From the NCBI RefSeq assembly GCF_023566315.1, contig NZ_JAKNSU010000001.1: a stretch of DNA of 64,000 nt; one strand, given 5' to 3'. Every line of letters begins with the position of its first letter. Position 1 is the first letter of the stretch. The stretch comes from Edwardiiplasma whartonense (GTDB taxonomy: Bacteria > Bacillota_I > Bacilli_A > Mycoplasmatales > Mycoplasmataceae). The notes under the pieces are model-generated. The model did not search any database and was not told the origin of the DNA. It worked only from the letters and a program-made list of their open reading frames with translations. The position numbers and the translations under genes were made by a program. Below, one piece after another: positions 9,955 through 18,967 of this stretch.

Positions 9955-11166
9955 TTATTTACTTGCAATTTTAGCTTTTTGTTTTCTTTCTTGACGTAAA
10001 CGACGTTCACGTTCTTGAGAACCTTTTTGACGTTTATGTTGGTTATACCAGTGGAATCCCAAGGTTTGACAAATTTGAAAACTTGAAGACATAATCCAGT
10101 AAATTGCCACCCCTGAGGCGATTGAAGCAACTACGAAGATGAAGACCACAATCATCACAAGTTGGATAATTAAGTTTCTTCTTCGCGCTTTTTTCTGCGC
10201 TTCAGAAAGGGCAGTTCCTTTTTGACGACGATATTGTAAGAAGGTTGGTAGTAACATTGACACGATCTGTAGTGGTAAATAAACCGCTAACAGCGCAAGA
10301 TAAATTGGTTGACCATGAGTCACTTGGTGTCATGGTTGTTCAATCAGAGAAATCGCACCAATATTGGCAATTTTTAAAACCCTAGTTGAACGAATTACTG
10401 CATAAATCGCAAACAAGAACGGTAGGGGTGCTAATCCCATCCCTACAGAACTTAAAGGAGAAATTCCTTCTTTCTTGTATAAAGCTTGCGTTTCCATAGT
10501 CATTTTTTGCCGAGAAACTTGATCTTTTTTTCCTTTATATTTGGCTTGGATTTCTGCTTGCTTAATCTGCATATCTTGCATTTTGTCTTGATTCTTTTGT
10601 GCTTTTCAAGAAAAGAGTAGAGTGATTAAACGAATAATTAAAACCGTGAAAAACATCGCAAAGAATACTGAAACTCCAAAAATTCTTTGTGAATGAGCGT
10701 CCAAACCTGGCTCTAAAGTACCAGAAAATCCTTTTACCAACCCTACAAGAATGAAGGCAATTGGATAAACAAAGAAACCATAGAAAGGCGATTTAGTAAC
10801 AGTGAAAGCTTGGCCTCAACTTGTAATTGAATTATAACCATATTCACCAAAATCACTAATGTCTCCGTGAGGCATGTGAATCCGGCCACCGCTTTCACCC
10901 AAAGAACGAATGATAATCTCAAAAGCAGTTCCAGGAGCAAAAATCTTTGCTCCTGTCATATCAGTAACCTGACTAACCATGTAATCAGATTGGTACATCT
11001 GCGCACATCCTCAAACCATCGAAATCAAAACAAACAAGAAACCAATAATCTTAGTTCATTTTCAAATTTGTCGACGTACTCGTTTTGACTTTGGCTCATT
11101 ACTTTGTTTAGGATTAAAGTAATCAAGGACACGACTATTTGTGCCCCCCTTGTTTTGTTTGTACAA
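9955..11166 (-). CDS. yidC: Membrane protein insertase YidC/OxaA
   Basis: YidC inserts and folds membrane proteins, alone or with SecYEG. I choose the TTG at 11166-11164 as start: AAGGAGGG lies 8 bases upstream and no closer in-frame ATG has a ribosome site. This gives 403 residues. The N-terminal part, with VLISMVWGC about residues 40-52, looks like a lipoprotein signal with a Gly-Cys lipobox, as in Gram-positive YidC/SpoIIIJ. The conserved core includes KMTMETQALYKKEGISPL and SSVGMGLAPLPFLFAIYAVI, then three more hydrophobic segments, and a basic tail (ERERRLRQERKQKAK) that can contact ribosomes. It follows rnpA by 21 bases, in the classic rpmH-rnpA-yidC order next to oriC. Confidence 0.95.
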
Positions 11167-11187
11167 AGGTTTTCCCTCCTTGCTAAC

Positions 11188-11532
11188 TTATTTAACTTCT
11201 AATGCAATCCGACTAAATAATTTTTCTAACTCCTGAAGGTTCTTTTGATAATTCTGACTTTGATAACGCTTACGCACCATAATAATTACTTCAATATTCA
11301 AGGCTGCGTAGTTTTTTAATAAAGTTTGAATCATCATGCGAACTTGGCGTTTAATTTTATTTCGGCATACTGCATTACCTAGTTTCTTTCCCACACTAAT
11401 TCCGTAATGTAATCCCTTATTATCGTTTGGTGCTTCATAGTATAAAACAAACGTAGGATTAAGTTTGGTTTGGTTGTGGTTAATAATGATTTGAAACTGG
11501 TGGTTTTTCTTAATAATTCTTTGGTTTTTCAT
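11188..11532 (-). CDS. rnpA: Ribonuclease P protein component
   Basis: RnpA is the small basic protein that helps RNase P RNA cut the 5' leader from pre-tRNA. The 114 residues start at ATG 11532 and contain the family signature GISVGKKLGNAVCRNKIKRQ (the RNR motif region, about residues 46-65) and a conserved C-terminal region. Length is typical. It sits 33 bases after rpmH and 21 before yidC on the same strand, forming the conserved origin-proximal operon. Nothing is unusual. Confidence 0.97.
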   Translation of the reverse strand: MKNQRIIKKNHQFQIIINHNQTKLNPTFVLYYEAPNDNKGLHYGISVGKKLGNAVCRNKIKRQVRMMIQTLLKNYAALNIEVIIMVRKRYQSQNYQKNLQELEKLFSRIALEVK

Positions 11533-11565
11533 TAAACGGTAAAAAAACTTAATTTAGTGAATAAA

Positions 11566-11700
11566 TTAAGCACTCAATTCTGCTCTTCCCTTGGCACGAC
11601 GAGCATTGATAACTCTTCTTCCGCTTTTAGTAGCCATTCTAGCTCTAAAACCGTGCGTGTGGGCAGTTTTAATCTTACTTGGTTGTCAAGTTCTTTTCAT
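11566..11700 (-). CDS. rpmH: 50S ribosomal protein L34
   Basis: L34 is a very small protein of the large ribosomal subunit. The 44 residues begin MKRTWQPSKIKTAHTHGFRA, where W is encoded by TGA, and contain the invariant RMATKSGRRVINARRAKGR. The TGA-Trp in this universally conserved position is direct evidence for the alternative genetic code. AGGAGG is at 11712-11717. An in-frame ATG at 11709 lies only two bases after it and would add MLT; the downstream ATG at 11700 is preferred because L34 proteins begin MKRT. It is the first gene of the rpmH-rnpA-yidC unit, divergent from dnaA. Confidence 0.98.
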
Positions 11701-12017
11701 TGTTAACATAGCCTCCTTAAAAAGACAATTTCCAAAAGATTATAACGTATTCTTGACGTATTTTACAGTAAAATAAAAAGATTTTATTTAGTTTTCCACC
11801 ATACTTGATTATTATTAGGTTATGGGGATAATTTTCCACCGATTTTGTTCTTCAAATGTTAAATTGTGGAAAAACTAAATCAAAGCCTGAAAATCAGGTT
11901 TAATCGATAAAAAGTTCCTAACAATTTTATGTTGAAACTTTTTCATTGTTAACATTTTTCACCACTAACACTAAGGAAAAAGATATAATATAAAACATGT
12001 TAAGAGGTTAGTTACAA
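11701..12017. other. oriC: Replication origin, upstream part (rpmH-dnaA intergenic region)
   Basis: The 317-base AT-rich gap between divergent rpmH and dnaA holds DnaA-box-like sequences. TTTTCCACC occurs at 11792-11800 and 11832-11840 on the plus strand. On the minus strand TTATCCCCA is at 11823-11831 and TTTTCCACAA at 11864-11873. A weaker TTTTTCACC is at 11955-11963. Each differs by one or two bases from the classical TTATCCACA. Gene order rpmH / dnaA / dnaN is the standard Firmicute and Mollicute origin layout. The dnaA promoter -10 TATAAT lies at 11984-11989, near the boxes, which allows autoregulation. Confidence 0.8.
11739..11744 (-). promoter_or_regulatory. -10 element of the rpmH promoter
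   Basis: TATAAT on the minus strand lies about 40 bases upstream of the rpmH ATG and 22 bases before its AGGAGG. The -35 region (TGTAAA, 17 bases upstream) is weak. Confidence 0.55.
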
Positions 12018-13361
12018 ATGAACGTTGATCAACTCTGGGATTTTATTAAAACAACTTTAGCTACTGACACATCAGTGGAAAGTAACATCTACAACAGCTA
12101 TATTTCTCCCGCAAAATTAATTCAAAACGAAGAAGAAAACGAGTATTTAATCGTGGTAACTTCTTTGGTTGCTAAAAATTTCTTGGTTGATTTTTTACCT
12201 TTGATAAACGACCTGATTAAACGAAAACTCCACCATAATGTGGGTTTAAAAATTTTAACAACCAAAGAATATAATGTTCAAAAAAAGACTCAACCAGAGC
12301 AAACTTCTCCAATCTCGATTGTTAAAAGCAAATACAATTTCATTAACTTTGTGGTTGGTGAAAGTAATGAACAAGCCTACAAAGCTGCTAAGAAAGTCGG
12401 AGAAAAACTAGGAACATTGTGAAACCCTTTGTTTATTTATGGTGATTCTGGTTTGGGAAAAACTCACCTTTTAAAGGCAATTGAAGGCGAAATTAACACC
12501 AATCCTTTGCGTTTAAAAGCTCTTTATTTGACCAGCGAACGATTTGGCAGTATGGTGGTTGATTTAATTAGTAAAGGTCACCAAGCAATTGAAGAATACA
12601 AGCAAAAATTAAATGATTGTGACGTCTTATTAATTGATGACATTCAGTTTTTAGCTAAACGAGAAAAAACCAATGAAGTGCTTTTTTCAATCTTTAATAA
12701 CTTTATTGAAGAAGATAAACAACTTGTTATTACCAGTGATAAAGGACCAGACGAACTTAATGGTTTTGATCAACGGATGATTACAAGATTTAATTTAGGT
12801 TTAAGTGTTAAGGTTCAAGCTCCTGATACCAGGACCGCTACTTTAATTATTGAAGAAATTATTCGGGATAACTATCCAGAAATGACTTTAACCGAAGAAG
12901 CAATTAAATATCTTGCTGCCTATTATTCTAGTGATATTCGCAAAATTTATGGCACAATCAACCGAATCGCCTTTTGAAAAGAAAGCGAACATTCAACTAC
13001 CACCTCTCCAGTTAGTTTAAGTGATGTTCAATACGTTCTTCGCGATGTTCCAGTGGTAAACATTGGTAAATTAAGTACCACTAAAATTAAAGAAATTGTC
13101 GCCCAACGATACGGGGTAACAGTGAAACAAATTGATGGAAAAACCCGCACTGCTCCAGTAACTAACGCTCGACACGTAGCAATGTATTTAACTAAAGACA
13201 TCCTTGGTTTAAGTTATGTTAAAATCGGAATTTCTTTTGGTAATAAAGACCATACGACAGTTTTAAATGCAGTTGATAAAATTCAAAAACGAAGCGAAGC
13301 AGATAAAGATTTTAAAAAGGTTTTGAGCACCATTAAAAACGACATCACTATCGCTCGTTAA
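12018..13361 (+). CDS. dnaA: Chromosomal replication initiator DnaA
   Basis: DnaA binds the origin boxes, melts DNA and loads the replicative helicase. The 447 residues show an N-terminal interaction domain (about 1-85), a linker, the AAA+ domain with Walker A GDSGLGKT (142-149), Walker B VLLIDDIQFL and the RMITRF arginine-finger region, and C-terminal domain IV with ARHVAMYLTKDILGLSYVKI and the FGNKDHTT signature that reads the DnaA box. The start is ATG 12018 with AGAGG upstream. Two UGA codons encode Trp. It is flanked on both sides by DnaA-box-containing gaps and is divergent from rpmH. Confidence 0.99.
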
Positions 13362-13611
13362 CCATCTAGTTTTTCACTACTAAACACAGTTCATAATTCA
13401 GTAATAAAACTTCAAATAATCATAAGTGCTTGATTAAAAAAAGTTTTCCACAATTCAATAGCATAACAATAATAAGAAAATAAAAAAAAGAAAATAACCC
13501 TGCTCCTAAACTCTAAAATTTTTAATCCTTGAAATTGATTAAGAAAAATCAAGAAAGCATTTCTTTAAGACCTTCTTTCCATTAGAATAAAAGAGATGTG
13601 AGGATAAAAAA
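13362..13611. other. oriC: Replication origin, downstream part (dnaA-dnaN intergenic region)
   Basis: The 250-base gap contains a clean DnaA-box-like TTTTCCACAA at 13444-13453, followed immediately by about 45 bases made almost only of A and T (13454-13498), a plausible unwinding element. In Bacillus subtilis the origin is bipartite around dnaA and melting occurs on the dnaN side; the same arrangement is inferred here. The dnaN ribosome site AGGAT lies near the end. Confidence 0.7.
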
Positions 13612-14757
13612 ATGAAGCTAAAAATGTCTCGTCTAGTTTTATTAGATGAAATTTCAAAAGCAAATAAAATCATTGATGCAAAAATAATTAATCCTGAACT
13701 ATTAGGAGTTCATTTAGAAATTACTAATGATGCAATTATCTTTCTTAGTTCTAATGGGGGCGTTAATTGAAAAGCAACCATTAATAAGAAGACTGATCCT
13801 TTCTTAGAAATCCAAGAAGTGGGGACGTTACTTATAAAGGGACGTTATTTAATCGAGGTTTTAAGAAAGATTGAAGAAAATCTTGTAGAGTTAAGTGTGG
13901 TTGAAGAGAACCAGTTAGTTATTAAAACTGATAAAGTTCGTTTTAGTTTGCAAATTCTTAATGCAGATGATTATCCTTTGATTGGTTTTCGTGAAAATGG
14001 AGTTGAGTTAAAACTTAATCCTAGTGAATTGCGTAAGGGGATTAACCAAACGATAATTTCAATTGATGAATACAATAAAAAGATTATTTTCACAGGAATG
14101 AACTTACAAGGGGTATCTGGTGATAACTTTTTGAAGATTTTTACCACTGATGGTTTTAGAATTTCTACCAAAAATATTAGTTTAACTACACCACTGACAG
14201 AGGATGTTGAATTTACCCTTTCTTTCAAACTTCTTGGTGAATTGATTAGGTTGTTGGATGGTTGCAAAGAACTGGTGATTTACTTGTTTGAAGGTTACAT
14301 TACGTTTGTCTTTAACCAAAATTCTTTATTACAAACAACTTTAATTGAAGGGAAATATCCCAACGTTGCTAATGCCTTTCCTAAAAGCTTTCCCACCACT
14401 TTAAAATTGGGACGAACTACCTTCTTAAAGGCCTTGAATCGAGCTAATTTAACTAATGAAGAGGGTAATACTCCTGTGGTTGTTTTAGACATCGATCAAG
14501 AACGAATTGAGCTCTCATCAACAAGTCTTGAAATTGGTAATTATGCTGAAACTTTGACTAACTTTGAGTTTGAGGGTGAACCTCAAAAGATTAGTTTTAA
14601 CATTAAGTACTTATTAGATGCTTTTCGCACCTTCGATCATGAAGAAGTGGTGGTCGGTTTAATTTCTTCAGTTAAACCTTTAGAAATTAGTAGTTTGAAA
14701 GATGAAGGTATCGATACTACTTTAAAGCAATTAGTCCTACCGCTTTCAATTGGTTAA
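13612..14757 (+). CDS. dnaN: DNA polymerase III beta subunit (sliding clamp)
   Basis: The beta clamp encircles DNA and tethers polymerase III. The 381-residue protein starts at ATG 13612 (GAGGAT upstream) and has the length and three-domain rhythm of the family. Visible blocks include NADDYPLIGF in domain 1, FTTDGFRIS (the conserved TDG-R motif), IEGKYPNV in domain 2, and NIKYLLDAF and LVLPLSIG near the C-terminus, where the canonical ending is LP-(M/V)R. Position directly after dnaA supports it. One UGA codes for Trp near residue 50. It ends at a terminator facing the ROK gene. Confidence 0.97.
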
Positions 14758-14758
14758 G

Positions 14759-14784
14759 AAAACTCAGTGGTTAAACTGAGTTTT
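14759..14784. terminator. Bidirectional terminator between dnaN and the ROK gene
   Basis: AAAACTCAGT (14759-14768) pairs perfectly with ACTGAGTTTT (14775-14784) around a six-base loop, directly after the dnaN stop and ten bases before the ROK stop. Confidence 0.88.
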
Positions 14785-14794
14785 AGTTGTTTCA

Positions 14795-15667
14795 TTATAA
14801 ATTCGCTGCACCTTTTAAAGTTTGTTCTTCTAAATCCTTTGCGAATTCAATGGTAGTTTTATGTTCTAAATGAGATGTGATTTGATAAGTGTAATTAATG
14901 ATTTCTTTAAAAAAATCTTGATTTTTTAAAGCAACACTACCACCGATAACAAGGTATTGTGGATCATAAAAATAGATTGCAGTTGCTAAAAACGCAGCCA
15001 TTCGTTTTTTGTATTCAACAAAGTAATCTTCAATTCCTTTGTTAGTTGTTCTTAGTTGAAAAGCTTGTGTAGCGTCCTTAACATCAATTCCCCGTTCTTT
15101 TAGAACTTTAGGAATATTATTTCCACTAGCAAAGTATTCAATTCCTGTTTGAGATGGATTCTTATCTTCTGTTAGTGAAGGAAGGGAATTAAAGATTTCT
15201 GTTGCTGTATAGTTGTAGCCGTGAAAAATTTCTCCTTGATAAATAAATCCAGACCCAATTCCTGAAGAGACTGTAACATAATACAATGAGTGTGGTGCTG
15301 TTGGATAGGTTAAAAATTGTCCTAAAGCAGCAACGTTGGCATCATTATCTAAGTGAATTTCTTTGCTACCAGCAAACATTTGTTGAAATTGATCAACAAT
15401 GTTTAAATTTCGCCATCCAGGCAAGTTTGGTGCGTTTAAAATCCGTCCTTCTTTTAGATCTAAAGGCCCAGGAGCACAAATACCAATCCTTTTGATTGGA
15501 CCAAACTGGGTTTCCATCTGGTTGATAATTTTTGAGATTTCATCCATTTGGTGAGCAAAATCATTTACATCTGTTGTGAATTTCTCTCCTTTTAAAAACT
15601 TGTTTTTCTCATTTAAAACTGCAATTCTGGTGCTTGTAGCTCCAATATCAATACCGACTTTATTCAT
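14795..15667 (-). CDS. ROK-family sugar kinase (glucokinase-like), lacks the zinc motif
   Basis: ROK proteins phosphorylate hexoses or act as sugar-responsive repressors. The 290 residues have the N-terminal phosphate motif GIDIGATSTRIAV (5-17), GICAPGPLD, the catalytic LDNDANVAALGQ block and SSGIGSGFIYQGEIFHG, and a second nucleotide motif VIGGSVALKN; there is no DNA-binding domain, so a kinase is likely. The usual E-x-GH and CxCGxxGC zinc-binding segment is absent: where it should be, the sequence reads TATEIFNSLPSL. The substrate could be glucose, mannose, fructose or an amino sugar. It is the last gene of a cutC-manA-ROK operon, 12 bases after manA, on the strand opposite to the surrounding replication genes. 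Confidence 0.85.
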   Translation of the reverse strand: MNKVGIDIGATSTRIAVLNEKNKFLKGEKFTTDVNDFAHQMDEISKIINQMETQFGPIKRIGICAPGPLDLKEGRILNAPNLPGWRNLNIVDQFQQMFAGSKEIHLDNDANVAALGQFLTYPTAPHSLYYVTVSSGIGSGFIYQGEIFHGYNYTATEIFNSLPSLTEDKNPSQTGIEYFASGNNIPKVLKERGIDVKDATQAFQLRTTNKGIEDYFVEYKKRMAAFLATAIYFYDPQYLVIGGSVALKNQDFFKEIINYTYQITSHLEHKTTIEFAKDLEEQTLKGAANL

Positions 15668-15679
15668 TGTTAAATACCT

Positions 15680-16603
15680 CTATTTTCTAATTCAAGAAAT
15701 TAAAACTTTCATTTTTCCAACTAACTCTACATCCTCTAAATTACCAATTCCAATTGCTGATTCCCCCTTTTTAAAGGGTTCTTGATGAATTGTTCCTTCC
15801 CCACTGATAACTGTGAATTGCAACCAATAGGGTTGTTCTGTTTTTGATAATTTAAACACCTCTTTTTTCTCTACATCAGCTAGATATAAACTAAAAGCAG
15901 AACTTGATCAAATTAATTTCTCTGCTTTTTTAATAATTTGATCCTTAGAATCTGGGACAGTTGTTACTTGTAGGGAATCTTTGATGTTTAAAGAGCGCTT
16001 TTTTCCATACTCATCTTCTCGTTCAAAATCATAAAAACGATAAGTTATGTCACTTGAACGTTGTAATTCATAAACTACAACTCCAGGAGTAATGGCGTGA
16101 ATTTTTCCTGCATCAACATAAACGAAATCTCCAACTTCAATTTGAACCTTTTTTAAAAGTTTTTCTCATTGATTATTCTTCACCATCGAAACTAATTCTA
16201 GACGTGTTTTGGCATGATGACCATAAATTAGTTGAGCATTTTCTGGTGCAGCTAAAACGTACCAAGATTCTGGCTTACCTAAGGATTGGTGATGTTTTTT
16301 AGCATACTGGTCATCAGGGTGAACTTGCACGGATAAAAAATCGTTTGCAGTAATAATCTTTACTAGTAAAGGAAATTCGCCTTGATAGTTGCCAAACTCT
16401 TCCCGGTTTTGATCGAAAAAATCTTTTAAAGATTGGTGGGGAATTCCTGGGGAATCTAAATAACTCATTCCGTTAGGGTGAGCTGAAATAATTCACGCCT
16501 CACCGATTTTTTTATCTTGAGGAATTTGATAACCAAAGTTATTCAATTCCTGACCACCTCAGATTTTTTCTGAAAAATAAGGTTTTAATTTAATTATTTT
16601 CAT
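15680..16603 (-). CDS. manA: Mannose-6-phosphate isomerase, class I type
   Basis: ManA interconverts mannose 6-phosphate and fructose 6-phosphate, feeding mannose into glycolysis. The 307-residue cupin-fold protein begins MKIIKLKPYFSEKIWGG, a typical Firmicute start. Metal ligands are visible in VQVHPDDQYA (Gln and His), GKPESWYVL (Glu) and DAGKIHAITPG (His). The length matches Gram-positive ManA of about 310 residues. The start is ATG 16603, two bases after the cutC stop, so the pair is translationally close. The frame contains several UGA-Trp codons. It lies between cutC and the ROK kinase, which suggests a mannose or related sugar route; that link is inference. Confidence 0.93.
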
Positions 16604-16605
16604 AC

Positions 16606-17286
16606 TTAACCTTTCTCAATTAATTTTTTAATTTGATTAATTTTTTCAATATCAATTGAAGAATCTCAACCATTAACCCGAACAGAAGAACCAACATGAA
16701 GTTCATCAACATGAAGCGAAACTTCCTTAGCGTTATCTTGATTAACTCCACCTCCTGCTAAGATGATTACCTTGTGCATTTTTTGCAATTGGTCTAAGGT
16801 CGTGAAGTTCTTGGTAATTGCTTGGTGACCTCCAGTAGTTAAAATTGTTTTAAAGCCTAATGATTTTAAAGTATCAAGAGCCTGGGAATAACTAGGAACT
16901 TGATCAATTGCGCGATGAAAAACCAGTTCTTTGTTCTGCTTTTGGGCAATTTTGACTAACTTCTTTAACCGTTTTTCATCGATTTCATTACTGCCTTTTT
17001 TCAAAATTCCCAAGACAAAACCATTCACATCAGTTTTGGCAAATTGATAAACAGATCACTTCATGCGTTGATAAGCCAGTCAAGAGTAGGCGAAACTTTT
17101 AGCATTGGGACGAATCATCACGTTAATCGGTTGATGATCAGCGAGTAATAAGGCTTGCTTAACTTCTTTTATTTTTGGAGTTAGGCCACCATCGACCATC
17201 GTATGGCAATATTCAATCCGATCAGCTTGACTCTGACTAATTGCTTTAACATCTGCTATGCTTGTGGCAATAACTTCTAATTTCAT
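16606..17286 (-). CDS. cutC: CutC family protein
   Basis: CutC proteins are TIM barrels first linked to copper homeostasis, a role that is poorly supported in many bacteria. The 226 residues begin MKLEVIATSIADVKAISQSQ and contain ADRIEYCHTMVDGGLTPK, NVMIRP, LVFHRAID, LGFKTILTTGG and ILAGGGVNQDN, all characteristic of the family. It starts at ATG 17286 with AAGGAG upstream and is the first gene of the cutC-manA-ROK operon. Company with sugar genes suggests a carbohydrate-related function. I keep the family name without asserting a copper role. Confidence 0.9.
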
Positions 17287-17351
17287 TTTTTTATTCTCCT
17301 TGGTCTAATTTTAACCTTCAATTCTTTTTGTTTGGTGATGATAAAAACTTT

Positions 17352-17404
17352 AAAAAGTAGGAATGATGGTGTTAGTATCAATCGCACTACTTTTTTAGTA
17401 AAAT
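17352..17404 (+). promoter_or_regulatory. Hairpin and -10 element immediately before rnmV
   Basis: AAAAAGTAG (17352-17360) pairs with CTACTTTTT (17387-17395) across a 26-base loop, with a T run, so it resembles a terminator or attenuator. A -10-like TAAAAT (17399-17404) follows, only eight bases before the rnmV ATG; transcription from it would start at or next to the start codon. Which element matters is unknown. Confidence 0.35.
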
Positions 17405-17411
17405 TAGGGCA

Positions 17412-17960
17412 ATGGAAACAAGTGAAATAAAAGGTTTTCAACCAGCTGTGGTTGTGGTTGAAGGTAAAACTGATAGTGCGAAGTTAAAGAAAATTTATGG
17501 TGAAACAATTAAGGTGCTTGAAACTAGTGGAATGGGGATTAATCGTGAAATTATTAATCAAATTAAAACGCTAGGAATCGATCACCAAATCATTGTTTTT
17601 ACCGATCCAGATACTCCGGGTAAAAAGATTAGAGAAATTATTAATCAGGCTTTAGAAGGTGAAGTTTATAACGCTTTTATTGAGAAAAAAGACATTCTTA
17701 AGCCAGGAAAGATTGGGATTGCTGAGGCAAGTGATGAGGCAATCATTAAAGCGATGGGGAACCTCATTATTTTTGATCAACACCAGTCTCTAACTTGAAA
17801 AGAATATCTTGATTCTGGCTTCTTTCAACCTTTAATCAGAAAGCAAATTTGTGCTTACTATCATTTTGACCAACTTAACAATAAAACGTTGTTTAAATGG
17901 TTGAACTGAATGAACTTAAGTGCACAAGAAATTCAACAAATATTAGAAGAAAGTGAATAA
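17412..17960 (+). CDS. rnmV: Ribonuclease M5
   Basis: RNase M5 makes the final cuts that mature 5S rRNA, using a Toprim domain. The 182 residues start at ATG 17412; the Toprim hallmarks are VVVEGKTDSAKLKKIYG (catalytic Glu, about residues 14-30) and VFTDPDTPGKKIREIIN (DxD, about 57-73). A UGA-Trp follows LT in the C-terminal half, and the gene ends at TAA 17958-17960, three bases before rsmA. The rnmV-rsmA pair is conserved in Firmicutes and Mollicutes near the origin. Only weak Shine-Dalgarno sequence is visible. Confidence 0.95.
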
Positions 17961-17963
17961 TAG

Positions 17964-18776
17964 ATGAGTCAACAAGTTGCGGCTAAAAAAAGGTATGGAC
18001 AAAATTTCATCAGTGATGGGAATTTAATTAATAAAATCCTTAATCTCTTAGGGGAAGAAAAAAATAGTTTGGTCATTGAAATTGGTCCAGGAACTGGAGC
18101 ACTAACCACGAAGTTGGTTAAAAGATTTGCTAAAGTAATTGCGATTGAAATTGATCAAGAGATGGAAACGATTCTAAAAGAAAAAATTTCAGATGAAAAC
18201 TTTGAACTGATTATTGCTGATGTTTTAGAAATTGACTTAAGGGAGTTAATTGGAAAACAAATCCAACAGTTTGATCATCTTTATCTGATTTCTAATACCC
18301 CCTACTACATTACTGGAGAAATTCTTTTTAAAACTTTGCATCTTAATGACATTTTAACCAAAGCAGTCTTTATGCTTCAAAAAGAAGTTGCTCTGCGCCT
18401 TTGTGCAGGAGTGAATGAAAATAATTACAATAACCTTTCAATTGCTTGTGCATTTTTTGCTCAAACTAAATATGAGTTTATGGTTAATAAAAAAATGTTT
18501 CGTCCCATTCCCAAAGTTGATAGTGCTGTGGTTAGTTTAACTTTTCATACTCGTTATTTAGACCAAGTGGTTGATAAATGGCGATTTCTTGATTTTGTTC
18601 GTACCTTGTTTAATAACCGCCGCAAAACAATTTTGAATAATTTAACCAGAGTGGTTAACAACAAGACAAAAGCAGCAGAAATTTTAACTCAAAGTGGTGT
18701 TGATTGGCAACTTCGTCCAGAAAATTTAACCTTGGAAAATTATTTAGGAATATTTAATTTAACTATTCTAAAATAA
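17964..18776 (+). CDS. rsmA: 16S rRNA dimethyladenosine transferase RsmA (KsgA)
   Basis: RsmA dimethylates two adjacent adenosines near the 3' end of 16S rRNA, a late step of small-subunit assembly; its loss gives kasugamycin resistance. The 270 residues contain KKRYGQNFISD at the N-terminus, the SAM-binding VIEIGPGTGALT (about 34-45), IEIDQEM, and the NTPYY catalytic motif (about residues 113-117, consensus NxPY), then the C-terminal RNA-binding half. Both Trp codons are TGG. The gene follows rnmV with three bases between stop and start and is co-transcribed with it. Confidence 0.97.
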   Translation: MSQQVAAKKRYGQNFISDGNLINKILNLLGEEKNSLVIEIGPGTGALTTKLVKRFAKVIAIEIDQEMETILKEKISDENFELIIADVLEIDLRELIGKQIQQFDHLYLISNTPYYITGEILFKTLHLNDILTKAVFMLQKEVALRLCAGVNENNYNNLSIACAFFAQTKYEFMVNKKMFRPIPKVDSAVVSLTFHTRYLDQVVDKWRFLDFVRTLFNNRRKTILNNLTRVVNNKTKAAEILTQSGVDWQLRPENLTLENYLGIFNLTILK

Positions 18777-18901
18777 AACTTTTTAGAAAATTCACTCAAA
18801 AAGACGAAAAAATGCTTTATTTACGAGTTTCTTTTAATTTTATGTGTAGGTGATAATTCGATAATTGCTTTTCTTTATACATCGTTTTAAAAGCAAAAAA
18901 A

Positions 18902-18910
18902 TGATATAAT
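18902..18910 (+). promoter_or_regulatory. Extended -10 promoter for gyrB
   Basis: TGATATAAT, an extended -10 element, lies 58 bases upstream of the gyrB ATG in the 191-base gap after rsmA. No clear -35 is seen. Confidence 0.6.
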
Positions 18911-18967
18911 TAGTATGATAAATGGGTTTTAAAAGCTCCATTGATTCTATGAAGGAAATCAATAAAA

